64,000 nt of DNA from Symbiodinium natans (GCA_905221605.1 CAJNDS010002024.1:532763-596762), one strand, 5' to 3'. Shown: positions 1 through 12,828, counted from the first letter of the stretch. Notes: generated by a model from the sequence alone, not told the origin. Translations and numbers: made by a program.

Positions 1-200
1 TACAACCGTGGATCTCGAATATCCTCCCTTCCATTAGCAAAGACAAAACCACGGTGGGTAAACACAAAGTAGGGCAGCGTGCTTTTTCTGCAAGGGCCCT
101 TAAGGGTAGGCGGGATATCAAAGCCAAGTGAGCACTTGTTCCAACAGGCTAGAGGTACTACGGGACCCCTTAGGCCTAAACCTCACAATCAGAAACGCTC

Positions 201-571
201 TTTAGGGTTTAGGGTTTAGGGTTTAGGGCTCAGGGTTTAGGGTTTAGGGTTTAGGGCGCAACTTGCCGCTGGGCGGCGCATGCGTCGGGCGCAGGCATCA
301 CACTGAGCGGGCTTGGCATCTGCCTACAGCCTACTGGCTGCCTGGAGCCTGAAATGCGGCGACCGGACGCCTTTTTTCGTTAACCCAAATGTTAGGGTTA
401 GGGCTTTATAGGGTTTAGGGTTTAAGGGTTTAGGGGTTTAAGGGTTTAGGGGTCAGGGCAAGAGGGTTTAGGGTTTAGGGTAAAAGCATTTAGGCTTTAT
501 GGTTTAGGGTTCAGGGCAATAAGGGTTTAGGGTTTAGGGTTCAGGGCAACAAACGTTTAGGGTTTAGGGTT
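201..571 (+). repeat. Interstitial TTTAGGG tracts
   Basis: A clean TTTAGGG array at 201-256 is followed after about 130 bases by degenerate copies (390-571) with TTAGGG, TTTAAGGG and TTCAGGG variants. This is the first of many telomere-type tracts. Confidence 0.9.
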
Positions 572-646
572 AATCTGTCTGAAGGAGCAGAAGCTCCAGC
601 AGGCCTGAAGAGACACGTCTGGGCGCTGGACGATGGGACCCTGAAC

Positions 647-735
647 TTGGGATGCTTCCCCTTGTACTAACAGTCCTTACCAGGGATTATACTATATTTC
701 CCTATTTTTAATGACTTTTAGTATAAGGGAAAAGC
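647..735. mobile_element. IR-B MITE-like element, degenerate
   Basis: The left arm TTGGGATGCTTCCCCTTG is followed by ACTAACAGTCCTTA. The right half has TTTTAGTATAAGGGAAAAG. The right terminus is diverged. Family relation is judged from the copies at 5,555 and 25,384. Confidence 0.65.
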
Positions 736-1420
736 TCAGCCCTTAGCACAAGTCTATGCAAAGAACGGTGTCTGCGCAGTTTTGCTTTCATAGGCTGTTG
801 CAATTATGACGAGCAGTTCACGTAATGACCTCTTGCAAGCATCCGTGACATCATGAGGCTTCACTTGCTTGCTGTTTGGGACATGAACCAACGCCTTAGT
901 TGCAGACAATACCGATCATGGCATTGACGCAGCCTTTATTTCACACCCTCTCCAACAACAACGGCATAACAAAGGTACTCTTTCGTCGGTTGGTTACCTT
1001 ATAAAGGCACCTAGAACCAAAAAGAGAAAATTGGCACCTCAAGCCACACTCGAAGCCGGTTCGGAGTGTCGGCGATGCTTTTTGACTAACCGGCCCGCAT
1101 CGGAATTCGGGCAGCGCCGCGACGGCGCAATGCCACACGCATCAAAAGCTTAGGTGTCAGACATGACCAACAAGCAGGGGGAACCAGCACTTGACAACTT
1201 CTGAGCTGAGGGTTTCCTAGGGTTTATCAAAGACCTAAAGGAGGGACCCTTATAAGGGACCTTAGGGGATATTTAGGGGATTTTAGGGGATCCGTAGGTT
1301 TTTCGGGAATATAACCCTAAACCCTAAACCCTATACATGCCTAAGTTGAGGCGATAACAGTCGTGCCACCTTGGATATCCCGCAACATGGCTCGGCCACG
1401 AGTTCATACGGGAGCTGATG

Positions 1421-1535
1421 ACTACGAATTTCTTAAGAACCGCCCCCAAAAGCAAAACATTCTTCCTTTTAAGGGTAGTATAGGGATTGTCGTTTTTTTT
1501 TTCAGTTTTTGGGGTGTTCTTACGCAAATGGTAGA
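1421..1535. mobile_element. IR-C MITE-like element
   Basis: Arms ACTACGAATTTCTTAAGAAC and GTTCTTACGCAAATGGTAG. The interior ACATTCTTCCTTTTAAGGG and GTATAGGGATTGT is shared, in either direction, with the copies at 18,146, 22,231 and 35,685. It contains T and C runs. Confidence 0.75.
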
Positions 1536-1804
1536 TGACAACACTGTGCACTTAACGTTGTGAGCGCCGTGGGCTGGAAAACCTGTACATCGGCTAGTGA
1601 AACTCTGATGGCAAATGCCATCGCGTTGTCTTCCGGAAGTTTGTGTTGGCTTGCACAAAGAGTGTCAACCCAGATTGCCTCTTCGCTCGTTCGTCTTCCC
1701 TGCTAGGAGGGTCATTGGTAATTATATGTAGGGTCTTGGCCTTTTTAGGGTACTTATAAGCCTATTTACAACGACCCATAAACCTCCAAGTATTGTTGGG
1801 CTTC

Positions 1805-2045
1805 TAAACCCTAAACCCTAAACCCTAAACCCCTAAACCCTAAACCCTAAACCCTGAACTCTGGTTCCTTGGAACATCAACTTGGCACTTCGTGGCCAGG
1901 CGCTCTGTTCCAGACATAGGCCGCAAGTTGACATGACTTCTCGAGTCTCGAGGACGCGATATTGCGACTACCACGACTATCAACCACCTCCTAAACCCTA
2001 AACCCTAAACCCTAGACCCTAGACCCTAGACCCTAGACCCTCTAA
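1805..2045 (-). repeat. CCCTAAA tracts, two blocks
   Basis: CCCTAAA arrays at about 1,805-1,857 and 1,991-2,045, the second drifting into a run of CCCTAGA units. Both are opposite in orientation to the tracts at 201-571. About 130 bases of unique sequence separate them. Confidence 0.88.
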
Positions 2046-5000
2046 GCCCTGAACCGCCTAAATCCCCAACCTGTCTCTTCACTGGTCAGGGCGGGTTCGC
2101 CAGAAAGATTCCCAGAGTGACGCAGTGGAAAAGCGCAATGCCCAAGTCTTAGCTCGCACATGCAAAGCCCTAAACCCCAAACCCTAAAAGCCCTACTGTA
2201 GGCTTTGAGCATAGGGCTGTTGGCTTAGGGCTTAGGGCTTACGGTTTAGGGTCTGGGGTTCCTAGGTCGAAGCTCGCACGATTTCTTCCCTACAATCAAA
2301 AGCGACCCCGAAATCCAGAACCCTTGAACCTCTGTTTTTTCAGCTACACAGCAAGCTGCCTTGCTTCTCACCTGTAGCCGTCTCAAACCATAAACCCTAA
2401 TGCTTTCGGAGGTCGGCGTGTCGGACAAAGGGTAATCCTGGGCATCTTAGGCCTTTCTGCACTCCAAATGCTTGAGCTACATTCAAAAAAGCACTTGGAA
2501 AGGCTGTCTTTGACATAAGCGCATTTCTGGATGGGGCATGATGGGCATGATTGTGGAGAGCCCTGAAACCCCTAATCCCTTTTTGCTCCAGGTCCCCTGG
2601 AGCGTTCTGCCTGTAACTGAGGTGGAAGGCTCGTGACTTTGCCAATGACTCGAGCCTCCCTCTTCAAACATCACTGTCTGCCGGAAAGGGAGCTAAACCC
2701 TAAACCCAAAACCCAAAACCCTAAACTCTGTAAACCCTGAACCCTAAACCCGTCTCTTGGCCTTGGGGTTGAACACTCGCCTTTGCTTTGCAGCCCAGGT
2801 GCTGCTAAGAACGGCAGGATTCCTCAGCTGATGTTGCGGCAGTTCGTGATCCGAAAGGAACCCTGTATTCAAGTTGCAAGTCCACGTGACATTGACTCTC
2901 TTTTCCTTTGCAGCCCCTTATGAAGCTCAATCTGATATTCAATCGTATCTGGTAGATTCCCTACACCTGGGGGTCCCTACGTACCTACGAAAACACCGGA
3001 TTTTCAATTCCGTGATTCAGGTGCGGCTAGAGCAGTCAGCCATACCCTGGACTGTCTTTCCAAATGTTCCGCCCAAGGGCCCTCCTTTTAGAAGCTTCTG
3101 AATCACTTGGGTTTAGGGTTTAGGGTTTATGGTTTACGAGGACTTCACTTAGCTCCGATCGCCAGGCAGCATGGGATATCCTGGCGGCACCCCACCTGCA
3201 AGGAAACGCGGCGCAGCGTCGTCGCAGCCCTGAAGTTGGTAGAGCCCGAAACCCTCCATGAAAGCAGCCCGAACTCTCCTTTTTAAGGCCCGAGATCTGA
3301 GCCGTTGGAGTTCAGTGCCTTGTGTTTTTTTGGTTGCCTCCCGGTGATGTGGTAGGCCAGAGTTGGCCACTCTGGTGTACCTGCCGAATAATGACTAATG
3401 ATGAACGTACATGCGCATCCATAACCTTTGCCGTGCAGCGTTTCAATCATCGCTGTTGTCCATGAATTAACGTCGTTGGCATCGTTTATGTTTCGCACGG
3501 GGTATACCCGGTTGCTTGTTCCCATGTGAGTGTGTGTGTGTGTGTGTGTCTGCGTCACTCCTTTCGGGCACATTGCTCTGCGTAGTATGCATGCTCATGA
3601 ACTCCCTATGCTGGCTCAGGACCTGTGGTGGTGGCAGGCGTCAGGAACTTGTAGACGATCCTGAGCAAGGGTGGGCGACATGCAATGTGGACTTAGGGAG
3701 GAGTCTTCAGGAACTAGGGTGTTTTCAGCTTTCAGGGTTTAGGTCTAGGGGCCACATGGCACAAAAAAACATCGAAAGAAGGGAGCGACTTCCCGGGATC
3801 TCTAGAAAATCTTGGAGTTGCCAGCATGGGGCTACAGTAGAACGATATGTTGGAGGCATGTGCTTTCGAAAAAGGCCATGGCAAGAAAAGAGGGGGAGCA
3901 TCAACTCATCCTCCCGAAGCGAATGTGACGGACAGGGTGCAGAAAGGGCAGAGAACGCCAGCTGAAGCAGAGAGAGCATGAACCAAAAGGACAAGCTCTC
4001 AACTTGCAACAGAAGCAGAACCACATCATCCTGTGAGTCGGGACATGTCAGACTTCCACATTACATATCCACGCACGCAGGCAGGCACAAGCGCACACAC
4101 ATGTCCGGAGGATGACCAGGAACAGCATGACCCTTGGACATCAACTTTGCGGTTCAGTCATCTTCAAGAACATCACTGACCTCTTTCTGTCGTCGCATGT
4201 GTTGGGCATTTTGTAGCATCAGACTACTCTATTCATGTCAGTTTTAGTGATGTTTCATACTGTACTAGGTCTTGCTTATTTTATGAGTGTTTAGTTGCAT
4301 TGCATTTCGATATTCGGACAAAGTATCGTGCTATTCTATTTGGCTACCCTCGTGGTATTTGTAAAAAAATATGCTGCAGTATATCACGACTATGCATTAA
4401 ATTCGATTAGTACGATAAAAGGCCAGCCATGACTTAAGACTTTTATTACTATATAATATTGAGAGATCACGCGATCAGACTGCTATACCATTGTACTTTG
4501 ATACTTTCAGTGCTTTACATATCTCTTCTACTGTTGACTATCTTACTATTACACTACTATTACACGGCTACAGTATGTAATTGTTGTATAATTGCACTGC
4601 TGCATTTGAAATAAGTGTTACAACTTTATCCCTAAACCCTACACCAAGCTCTCAGCGGGTGTGGAGCTGTAGGGATTTGGCTTTATTAACGCGTAAAGGC
4701 AGGCTTTGGCTGCCGACCAGGCTCTGCACCATCAGAAGACCGGCTGCCATGAACTGGGATCCGACACCTCAAAGGTGCAGGACGACAGGTTTGGTGGTTT
4801 AAGCTTTAGGGGCTTAGGGTTTAGGGGTTTAGGTGTTTAGGGGGGTGTTCCTGATTCTGATTCCTTGGCGGCAATGGACAGCATTAACAATGCCGGACCG
4901 TAATTTCACCACGAATTTCGTGCTGCCTTTCTTTTCTGTCTCCCTCTCTCTCTGTCTGTCTCATTTTGTCTCGGCATGTATACACACACCAACATCTGCG

Positions 5001-5554
5001 TTGTAGATTCCAGCTAAGCTGGAGCATGGGTAGTTGTATGCAGTATGTTCCTTGCAGAAGCAAACTGCCGCACACGCCATGGACCATGGGTTCTTTATTC
5101 TCGAAGCTTACTCGTTGCTGGAGTTTTGGACGAGAATCTTCGTTCTAGCCTAGGCGAGGGCGTTGCCGCGCTCGCAGTTTTCACAACTGTCATATATAAC
5201 TTTGGACTTCTGGGCTCGCGAAATGCGAAACTTCGACGCTGTCGGACGACTGGGCTCGCCGAGATGCGACACGGTCATCGCTTTTGGAGTTCCGGGCTCA
5301 TGGGTCTCTCACCGTTTGGGGTCTACGCTTGCAATAAAAAATCTATAATTACGCTACCACAATACAATAACTAGTACGTACAAAGACTAAAGCCTCAAAG
5401 AAAATGAAAAAGTTAGTATGTCATGCTTCACTATACGATGTCTTAACATGGGCCGCTTGCCAAGACATACCACTTGCCAATACACAGCACTGCAGTCTAC
5501 AGCCACAGAATGGAACTAGGCACCAACAACTACAAATGGGGTTTAGTATTTAGG

Positions 5555-5650
5555 TTGGGATGCCTCATATTAACAGTCATTAATAGGGATTAGAGTTCCC
5601 CCTACTATATTCACTATTAAGAACTGTTCGCATAAGGGGGAGCATCCCAA
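5555..5650. mobile_element. IR-B element
   Basis: The left end TTGGGATG, with TTAACAGTCATTAATAGGG, is mirrored by CTATTAAGAACTGTT and CATCCCAA at the right. The element is ~96 bp and non-coding. Confidence 0.78.
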
Positions 5651-5764
5651 TCATAAGGGTGTACCTAAGCAGGACTGCATGGAGCCAACGGCACGTACCC
5701 CGTCGATGAAAATCGCTGGCAGAAGCCCGAGCGACACCAAGAGAATCGACCTCATGTCTTTTGG

Positions 5765-5821
5765 TGTGCTGACTAGGGTTTAGGGTTTAGCGTTTAGGGT
5801 TTAGGGTTTAGGGTTTAGGGC
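5765..5821 (+). repeat. TTTAGGG tract abutting an IR-A element
   Basis: Seven or so TTTAGGG units run directly into the left arm of the IR-A copy at 5,821. That element's right arm is again followed by GGGTTTAG, so the element sits within telomere-type sequence. Confidence 0.88.
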
Positions 5822-5938
5822 TACTTGAAGGTTCATGGGAGGTTAGAAGTAGGGCTAGAGGTAAAGTAACTATAGCTCTAACCTTATTTAGGGTACTTAA
5901 TAACCCTACTTATATAACCACCCCTGAACCTTCAAGTA
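5821..5938. mobile_element. IR-A MITE-like inverted-repeat element
   Basis: The left arm CTACTTGAAGGTTCATGG and the right arm ending CCTTCAAGTAG are inverted copies. The interior (AAGTAGGG, GTAACTATAG, CCCTACTTAT) is shared with the other IR-A copies. It has no coding capacity and is about 118 bp long. TTTAGGG abuts both ends. Confidence 0.8.
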
Positions 5939-6243
5939 GGGTTTAGATCTGCGTGCTCAGATGGCAGGCAACTTGCCGCGGGCTCAGCCCTGAACCCTGC
6001 ACCCCACATACATCCCTTGCGCGCACATTCTAAACCCTAAAAACCCTAAAAACCCTAAACCCTAAACCCACGGTTCAGGGTTCGGGGCTCAGGGACCTAC
6101 AGTTCCCCAATGGCCCAAGGTCTTCTGGTTCAAGGTCCCCAGTCAGAAGTGGGGCCGCGGCGTGTAGATGGCTTTGAGGATGCCCCTCGCCGGGGTATCC
6201 GCTCCGTAGACGTGCTTCATGCCTGCACCAGCATGTTTAGTTG

Positions 6244-6319
6244 CCCTAAACCCTAAACCCTAAACCCTAAACCCTAAACCCTAAACCCTAAACCCTAAAC
6301 CCTAAACCCTAAACCCTAG
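6244..6319 (-). repeat. CCCTAAA array (about 11 units)
   Basis: An almost perfect CCCTAAA array, one of the cleanest in the window. A short degenerate array (6,030-6,070) lies upstream. Confidence 0.92.
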
Positions 6320-6534
6320 AGGGTCTAGAATTTGGGGGATGTCTCGTTTGGATGTAGCTTCCGCAGGGAAGGATCAGGATGGCAGGGGCTAAACCCTAAG
6401 CCTAAACGATTCCCTACACCCTACACCCTAACCTGCGAGGATTCCATGAGCTTGCAAGTCTGGCCTTCCCCGTCCGTGTAGAGGCCATAGCACACCGGCA
6501 CCTGTGTGGCAATCGTAGGGTTTAGGCTTTGGGG

Positions 6535-6654
6535 TTGGGATGTTGCCCCCTTATGCTGACAGTCCTTAATAGGAATTAGAATAGGCGGGGGGGGGGGGGA
6601 TTATAGGATTATAACCAGTATTAAGGCCTGTGAGTATAAGGGAGAACATCCCAA
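6535..6654. mobile_element. IR-B element with a poly-G run
   Basis: Starts TTGGGATGTTGCCCCC and ends GAACATCCCAA. Inner TACTGACAGTCCTTAAT-like and ATTAAGGCCTGTGAGTA arms are inverted. A run of 13-14 G lies near the centre, and TTTAGGG-type sequence flanks both ends. Confidence 0.78.
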
Positions 6655-8390
6655 GTTTGGGGTTTAGGGTGTGGCAATCAAAGTGCATAGTACGTGGTAT
6701 GGAGCTGGGCCTGATTTCATGCAAGCCCCGTAGTACTTAAGCAACGACCAAGACCCTCCTAAACCCTAAACTCGCCTCACGGAGTATCGAAAGGGGCCTT
6801 AAGGACGTTAAGCGGACGTGGGGATTCCCAGGCCTCAAGCCGCCAAAATGCTACGAGTTGAGGGTTTAGGGTTTGGGGTTTGGGGTGGGACCAATAAAGG
6901 CCAACAACCTCAGCAGCATCGGCAGAAAACCCTCGCCCCAACACAAAAACACATGTCCAGGGTCGGGCTAAGTCATAGGACTCTACCTGGGACCCTCAAG
7001 GTGGTACTGGGACCCTCAAGGTGGTACCCTTAAATCTGGGGACCCCTTTTCAAGATACTCTACAGGGAATGTAAGGGCCATGTTGGGAGTATATTCAGAT
7101 CATGGGCTGTTAAGGGCGTTGTTGCGCAGCCAAGCGCCCCCCCCCCCCTCCTCCCAAAAAGCAGAGAAATACTTGTTGGGCCCCCCCCCACCCCCCCCCA
7201 GATGTGCTTATTCAAAGGCTTGTCGCAGCCACTGTGGCATCTTGAATCCGCCTGAAAGCCATAGTCGATCATCCCTTGCCACCGACTCAAGAAGCAGTGA
7301 CGTTGTGGAGTTGTGTGATGTTGTGTGTTCTGTGTGCTCTGTGCAGAACTACACGGTATTTTGACGTCCGCCCATGTAGGGATTCTTAGTATGATTTAAG
7401 GTATACTCCTTATTCCTAAACCCTAAACCCTAAAACCCTAAACCCTAAACCCTAAACCCTAAACTTTAAGGGGTATTGGGCTCTCTGGGTTCATGGTTCC
7501 TGAATAAGTGTAACTACCCTAAATTGAACCACAATAGCCTGCGAATTCTGTCGGTTTGGGGTTTCAGGGGTTTAGGGTTCAAGGGTTTAGAGTGCCTTCA
7601 ATCAAACACTGTTCGTCCCTCTTGAAACCAGGACTGCGGCTCGGGATGAATCTTAAGCAGGGTTGAGGCTTTAGGGTTTTAAGTCTTCGGGTTTTCTAGG
7701 GCTTAGGGTTCAGGGTTTAGTGTTGCTTCCGCTCAGATTTGTGCGGCCTCCACTAGGGTTCAGGGCTTCTGGGATGTTCGGGGGACAGTAGTATGGGCCT
7801 TCATCAGGGAGCCCTTATATACCCGATAACACCCACTACACTGAACTTGGGACCATTTTTTGCTGCTTCTTAGGAATTACAGTAAAAGAATATTCCCAGG
7901 AATCCCTAAGATAAAACCCAAGGGGAGGGTGGGAAGGGGCTTCAGACTTCGTTTACAAGGCAGGAGACCTACAATGCAACTGCCTTTAGATCAGATTGAA
8001 ACCAAATGCCCTACAACTGGAAAGGCACGCTAACCTCCATCATGGGGGTCCTGGTTGGTGATTGAAGTCTATTGCGGATGATGGGCTTTCCAACTTTCTG
8101 AGCCCTGGGCCAAAACCAGGATATTGATGGCCAACGAAGCCACTAGAAACCCAAGCTCCAGCGCCATCGCCGCCTGGCAAGAAGAGGTGCTGTACTGCTA
8201 GGCTGTCTTCTTGTGAGGGGTTTATGGCTCGGGCTCTTTAACCTTACTTAAGGTCATGGGTTTTAGGAAAACGGAAGGGAATAAGATGTCTAAATGTGCG
8301 CCCTATGTTTTTTTTAACAACACCTGTAGCGCCGAATGAAACCCATACTTTCCTTGGTACCGATATCAGCATGGTATGATAGTACGTGCA

Positions 8391-8478
8391 CTTGAAGGTT
8401 CATGGGTAGTTACGAGTAGAGGTTCTAACCAGCTATTTTTGTAGTTACCTTATCACCCCACCCCATGAACCTCCAAGT
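8391..8478. mobile_element. IR-A element
   Basis: Arms CTTGAAGGTTCATGGGTAG and CCATGAACCTCCAAG in inverted orientation, with the usual AT-rich interior. A short copy. Confidence 0.75.
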
Positions 8479-9203
8479 CATATTGCCGTGGGGTCTAGAA
8501 GAGCTCCTGGTGAACTAAACTACCCTTAAGCCTTCAGTAGTCGTGCCCTAAAGTGCCAACATCCTGCAAAAAAACGTCAGCGGCCCTCAACACCCAAGCC
8601 CCCGAGTTTAGGGTTTAGGGTTTAGGGCCCTGGCCCTAGACCACCAACCCTTTTCTTGCAACAGCCTCGACCGAACCCTAAAGTGCGTTCCCTGGCGCCT
8701 TGGTGTTCACCGACCAGATATACTACACGGCTAAAATTTAATGGGTAGAACCGTAACGAAAAATTATCAGAAAACGAATTCCAAGAATATCAGTAGTGAC
8801 AATAGTACCGACAGCAACGGCAGCGGCAAATTACAACAACAGTACCCATCGTTCTCACCAAACTTCTCGAAACTCTCCGGCTTTTGCTTCTAGTTTATTG
8901 GTGCGGTTTGCATCTAGGTCAGCTGAGCTTTCCAACATTCAGGGTCTGGGGTTTAGGGGTGCGCTAGTGTGAAAGAAGTTCTGAAGTTCTTGCGCGTAAT
9001 GAGCAGATTAAGAGCCCTAAACCCTAAACCCTAAACCCAAACCCTAAACCCTAAACCAGGTCGAGGACTGTCAGCAGCCCCGAGCCTCTGCTTCTGTACC
9101 CACAGTGGAAGCCCCAGCTTCTGGGGCCAAAACGACCAATCGCTTCTAACTTCATCTAGGGTTTAGGGTTTAGGGTTTAGTGTTTAGGGTGTAGGGTTTA
9201 GGT

Positions 9204-9250
9204 ACTAGAATTCCTATTTAGGACTGTTAGTATAAGGGGAACATCCCAAC
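9204..9250. mobile_element. IR-B element, right half only
   Basis: Only ATTTAGGACTGTTAGTATAA and GGGGAACATCCCAA remain. The left boundary is a TTTAGGG tract, so the left half may have been replaced by telomere-type repeats. Confidence 0.65.
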
Positions 9251-9609
9251 CAATCGCTCGAAAAACTTGGAGGCAAACAGATCTCAACCGAGGGTTCAGA
9301 CACAGCTATAATGTATTCGCACGCGCATGCAGTGGAGCGAGCTACAGCTGTCGCCCAGTATTTCCTTCCGGCAGATAGCACTTTCTGCCCACATGTTTCA
9401 AAATGTTGGTGATACCTGGTCAGCGAAAATCATAAGAACCGTAAACCCTAAACCCTAAACCCTAAACCCTAAACCCGACGATGGACTAACTGCAAGAAAA
9501 CGGCCGTGGTGCCGGCCGCTGCAAAAAACCTCTTGCTAACTCTAAGCTCGGGCATCTGCACTCCTTTTGCTACTTAGGGTTTAGGGTTTAGGGTTTAGGG
9601 TCTAGGGTA

Positions 9610-9735
9610 ATTTTCAGGTTCATAGGTGGCTAAGAAGTAGCGTTTTTCAGCACCCTTCATAAGGTTATGATCAGTGGTCATTATAGTTACACGACTTATC
9701 ACCCTACTTGTAGCTACCCATGAACCTACAAGTAG
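9610..9735. mobile_element. IR-A element, degenerate
   Basis: Inverted arms TTTTCAGGTTCATAGG and CCCATGAACCTACAAGTAG around a ~100-bp interior. Follows a TTTAGGG tract (9,576-9,606). Confidence 0.7.
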
Positions 9736-10256
9736 ACTGCTAGACCAACAAAATCCGCACAAGGGACTCCCTTAATGCTGAACAGCTGCTGTGGCAATTC
9801 TGTGTTGTGGAGAGCCGAGGTGGCCCCAAAAGGAGAGCTACTTGGCGGTTCATGGTACTTCTTAACCAATTCTAACTCTACATACAACAGTACACAACGC
9901 AGTGGCAAGGTGAGCCAGGAATGTACTGCAACTGGCACGTCGCCATGGCTCTGACTTGTCCCGATGCGGGGCCACACCCCGTGCCCCAGACCCTGAATCC
10001 TGTGAGCTTAAAAAGGGTCAACATCTGACAGGGCTCCCGAACGCTGTCACCCTAAACCTCCATCTACTTATCATCCCTGATCAACCCCACAGCCCTGCAC
10101 CCTAAAACCCCCCTAAACCCTAAACCCGAAACCCCCTGGGTTTACTCGGTTTGAGCCGCAGAGGCTGAGCAAAGCATCCTGGGATTTGCAGGCTTGGGCC
10201 TTCCACTTCCACCTGGGCCTCCTTCGCTTCCCCTTCATGGGGCTTTAAGTTTAGCT

Positions 10257-10408
10257 TAGGGTTTAGGGTTTAGGGTTTAGGGTTTAGGGTTAGAGGGTTA
10301 GAGGGTTAGAGGGTTAGAGGGTTAGAGGGTTAGAGGGTTAGAGGGTTAGAGGGTTAGAGGGTTAGAGGGTTAGAGGGTTAGAGGGTTAGAGGGTTAGAGG
10401 GTTAGAGG
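10257..10408 (+). repeat. TTTAGGG tract passing into a homogeneous 8-bp (TTAGAGGG) array
   Basis: Four to five TTTAGGG units switch abruptly into about 15 identical copies of the 8-bp unit GGGTTAGA. The 8-mer array has no interruptions, unlike most telomere-type tracts here, which suggests recent expansion of one variant unit. Confidence 0.93.
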
Positions 10409-10945
10409 GTTTGCAGTATGCGGTTTAGGGTTGGTGTAGTAGGGTGTTCAGGGTAGTGGAAGTTCAGGTTTGGGCTTCATCCGATGGGCCAAGGGCTTTG
10501 CAGAAGTCAGAGGGGCTTGAAATGTCTAAGGGTCCATGTACCTGTATAGTTTTTAGTTGCATATACTTGGACCTTCTTAAGCTACTTTCTACTTTCAGGC
10601 CCAAGCATACACGAGGAAGGTACATGTTTTCACCCTTCACCCTACACCCTACCCTACACCCTAAACTCATGTATAGCTACATGGTCCTTTTGGGAATGAG
10701 CCTCCTGCCAGAGGATACGTTGCAAACTCCGCGGGAAGCTTCCAGGCAACTCTGAAGAGGTCGAGAACTCCGGGATGCGTTTCAAGGGTTTACGGTTTAG
10801 GGTTTAAGGTTCAGGGTTTAAGGTTTCGGGTTTTTCAGACAAAATGGGCTCAGATTGAACGCCACCAAGAAGCCTTGACACCCCCACAACCCTAAACCCT
10901 AAACAAAACATCCATAACCTAAGCCCCAAGACAATGCCAAAATGC

Positions 10946-11035
10946 CCTAAACCCTAACCCTAAACCCTAAACCCCAAACCCTAAACCCTACACCCTAAAC
11001 CCTAAGCTCTAAGCCCTAAACCTGAACCCAAGGCC
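10946..11035 (-). repeat. Degenerate CCCTAAA tract
   Basis: CCCTAAA units mixed with CCCCAAA, CCCTACA and CCCTAAG variants, directly before the ~90-bp tandem repeats. Confidence 0.85.
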
Positions 11036-11104
11036 GAAACCCGAAACCCAAGGGGCGCAGCCACTCAGTCGCTGAGTGCAAGGCGGAGAGCCGGTTGTGA
11101 ATGT

Positions 11105-11430
11105 CAGAAGCTCTCCTCAGCTTTGGGTCCATATACCTATATCGTATAGGGTTTAGGGGTCTAGGGTTTGGGTTTCAATATTATCTAGAAGCTCTCCTCA
11201 GCTTTCCCTAAAGGGTCCATGTACCTGTATGGTAAAGGGTTTAGGGGTTTTAGGGTTTGGGTTTCCATCTATACATACATGAAGCTCTCCTCAGCTTTCC
11301 CCAAAGGGCCCAAGGGTCCATGTACCTATATCGTATAGGGATTAGGGGCTGGGTTTCAATGGTATACAGAAGCTCTCCTCCTCAGCTCTCCCTAAAGGCT
11401 CCATGTACCTATATAGTATAGGGGGCTAGG
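11105..11430 (+). repeat. Tandem repeat of ~80-95 bp, four copies
   Basis: Four copies start with GAAGCTCTCCTCAGCTTTCC, continue into GGTCCATGTACCTATAT and end TATAGGGTTTAGGGG. They begin near 11,109, 11,188, 11,280 and 11,370. The core GGGTCCATGTACCTGTATAG also occurs alone at about 10,530. Each unit includes a telomere-type segment. Confidence 0.85.
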
Positions 11431-11628
11431 GCTGCTCAGGATTTAGGGGGTTAGGGTTTGGGTTTGTATATATATATGTATATATATATATACATATGTA
11501 TTTTGGCCCTACAGCTGCTGCGTAGGAACCCCTTTAAGGCCCAAGTGTATACTACATGAGTACATGGGGCGCTGTGGGTTTGCCATGACGCCGGACATGC
11601 ACAACTCCCTCGGGGTCATACGCAAATG

Positions 11629-11745
11629 ACTTGCAGGTTCATGGGTTGCAAAAAGATGGGTTATAAGTACCCGAGAAAAGGTCATAAGCAGCTAGTATTA
11701 AGTCACCCTGCTTCTCCACTTATCACAACCCATGAACCTCCACGT
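11629..11745. mobile_element. IR-A element
   Basis: Arms ACTTGCAGGTTCATGGGTTG and AACCCATGAACCTCCACGT, with interior GGGTTATAAGTACCC and CTTATCACAACC. Confidence 0.78.
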
Positions 11746-12328
11746 AAGGATACCTTTAGTGATTTCTCAAGCCTTTTAGCCAGGACACGCTCAGTCACTC
11801 CGGCAGCCCCTCTGCCCCAAGAACTGCGGCCTAATCTCCACCTCCTATGACTTCATCAACCAGTTTACTTGTGCTGACAGTGACAATGCCCTTAAGTGCA
11901 ACGTGACGCTCATAAGTTGGATCGGCCCACACCGCGGAGGTCTAGGGGTTTAGTCATTTTTCGTTTACTGCATTTATTTGTTATTGTTTCTTTTTTTTGG
12001 GGGGGGGGGGGGGGGGGGTGGGTTGGGGGGGGATGGTGGGGTAGGATTTAGGGTCTAGGGATTAGTTCGTCGGGACGCTTGCCAACTGTTTCTGTGCTAG
12101 GCTGGCGAATGTGCCAGCATACTGGACCCACTTAAGGCCGAGATGAGTGCAGGAACTCGCACGAAATAAATCCTTTATTTAACCCAGGCTCTTTACGTCA
12201 GCTGGCACGATGCCAGTTGCGTCGACACCCTTTTGATCCCAGTCCAAACCCTTTTTGAACCCTAAACCCTAAACCGCAACAGTCGGGATCGCATTCAATT
12301 TCACGCATACATTCCTTGGATTCCCTGC

Positions 12329-12450
12329 TACTTGGAAGTTCATGGGTAGTGGTAAAAAGTACCCTAAATTCCCTAAAAACAGTGAAAGCCAACTGTAACT
12401 GTAGTTATATACCCTACCTATAACCCCACTTAAAACTACCATGTCCAAGC
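12329..12450. mobile_element. IR-A element
   Basis: Left arm TACTTGGAAGTTCATGGGTAG and a diverged right arm ACTACCATGTCCAAG. The interior has AAGTACCCTAAA and CCTATAACCCCACTT, as in other copies. Confidence 0.7.
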
Positions 12451-12749
12451 AATGGTCCGCAGACAGGCACCCTGATGTAGAGAAACCCCCCACACATCGT
12501 TCAACAAACTCTCCGTAGCAAACCTTCTGGGGCCTGCGCGCTCCCGTCCGCGAGCCTTCTTCCAGCCCGTCCACCGGGCGGGGTAGCGCTCCTGGCCAAG
12601 TTCCTACTAGTTGCTGAAGAACCCCACAAAAAGCCTCAGAATGATTTTCCCTTTGTTACCCTTACAACAATAACAATATGCGTCGACTATATCACACTAT
12701 ACCACGTACTACACCAATTCGGGGTTTAATGCATACTGGATGTCACACT

Positions 12750-12828
12750 CCCCTACAACCTTTAAGTGTCGTACAACCTTAATAAGGAAGATATTTCTCA
12801 TGTTTTGGGGTTCTTAAGCAACTAGTAG
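12750..12828. mobile_element. IR-C element, truncated left
   Basis: The interior AATAAGGAAGATATTT and the right arm GGGGTTCTTAAGCAACTAGTAG match the family. The left arm is not recognisable. Confidence 0.6.

Noticed and set aside
1-571. True chromosome end at the left side of the window
   Set aside because: Tracts are short, interrupted and not at the edge, and the same kind of tract recurs in both orientations throughout.
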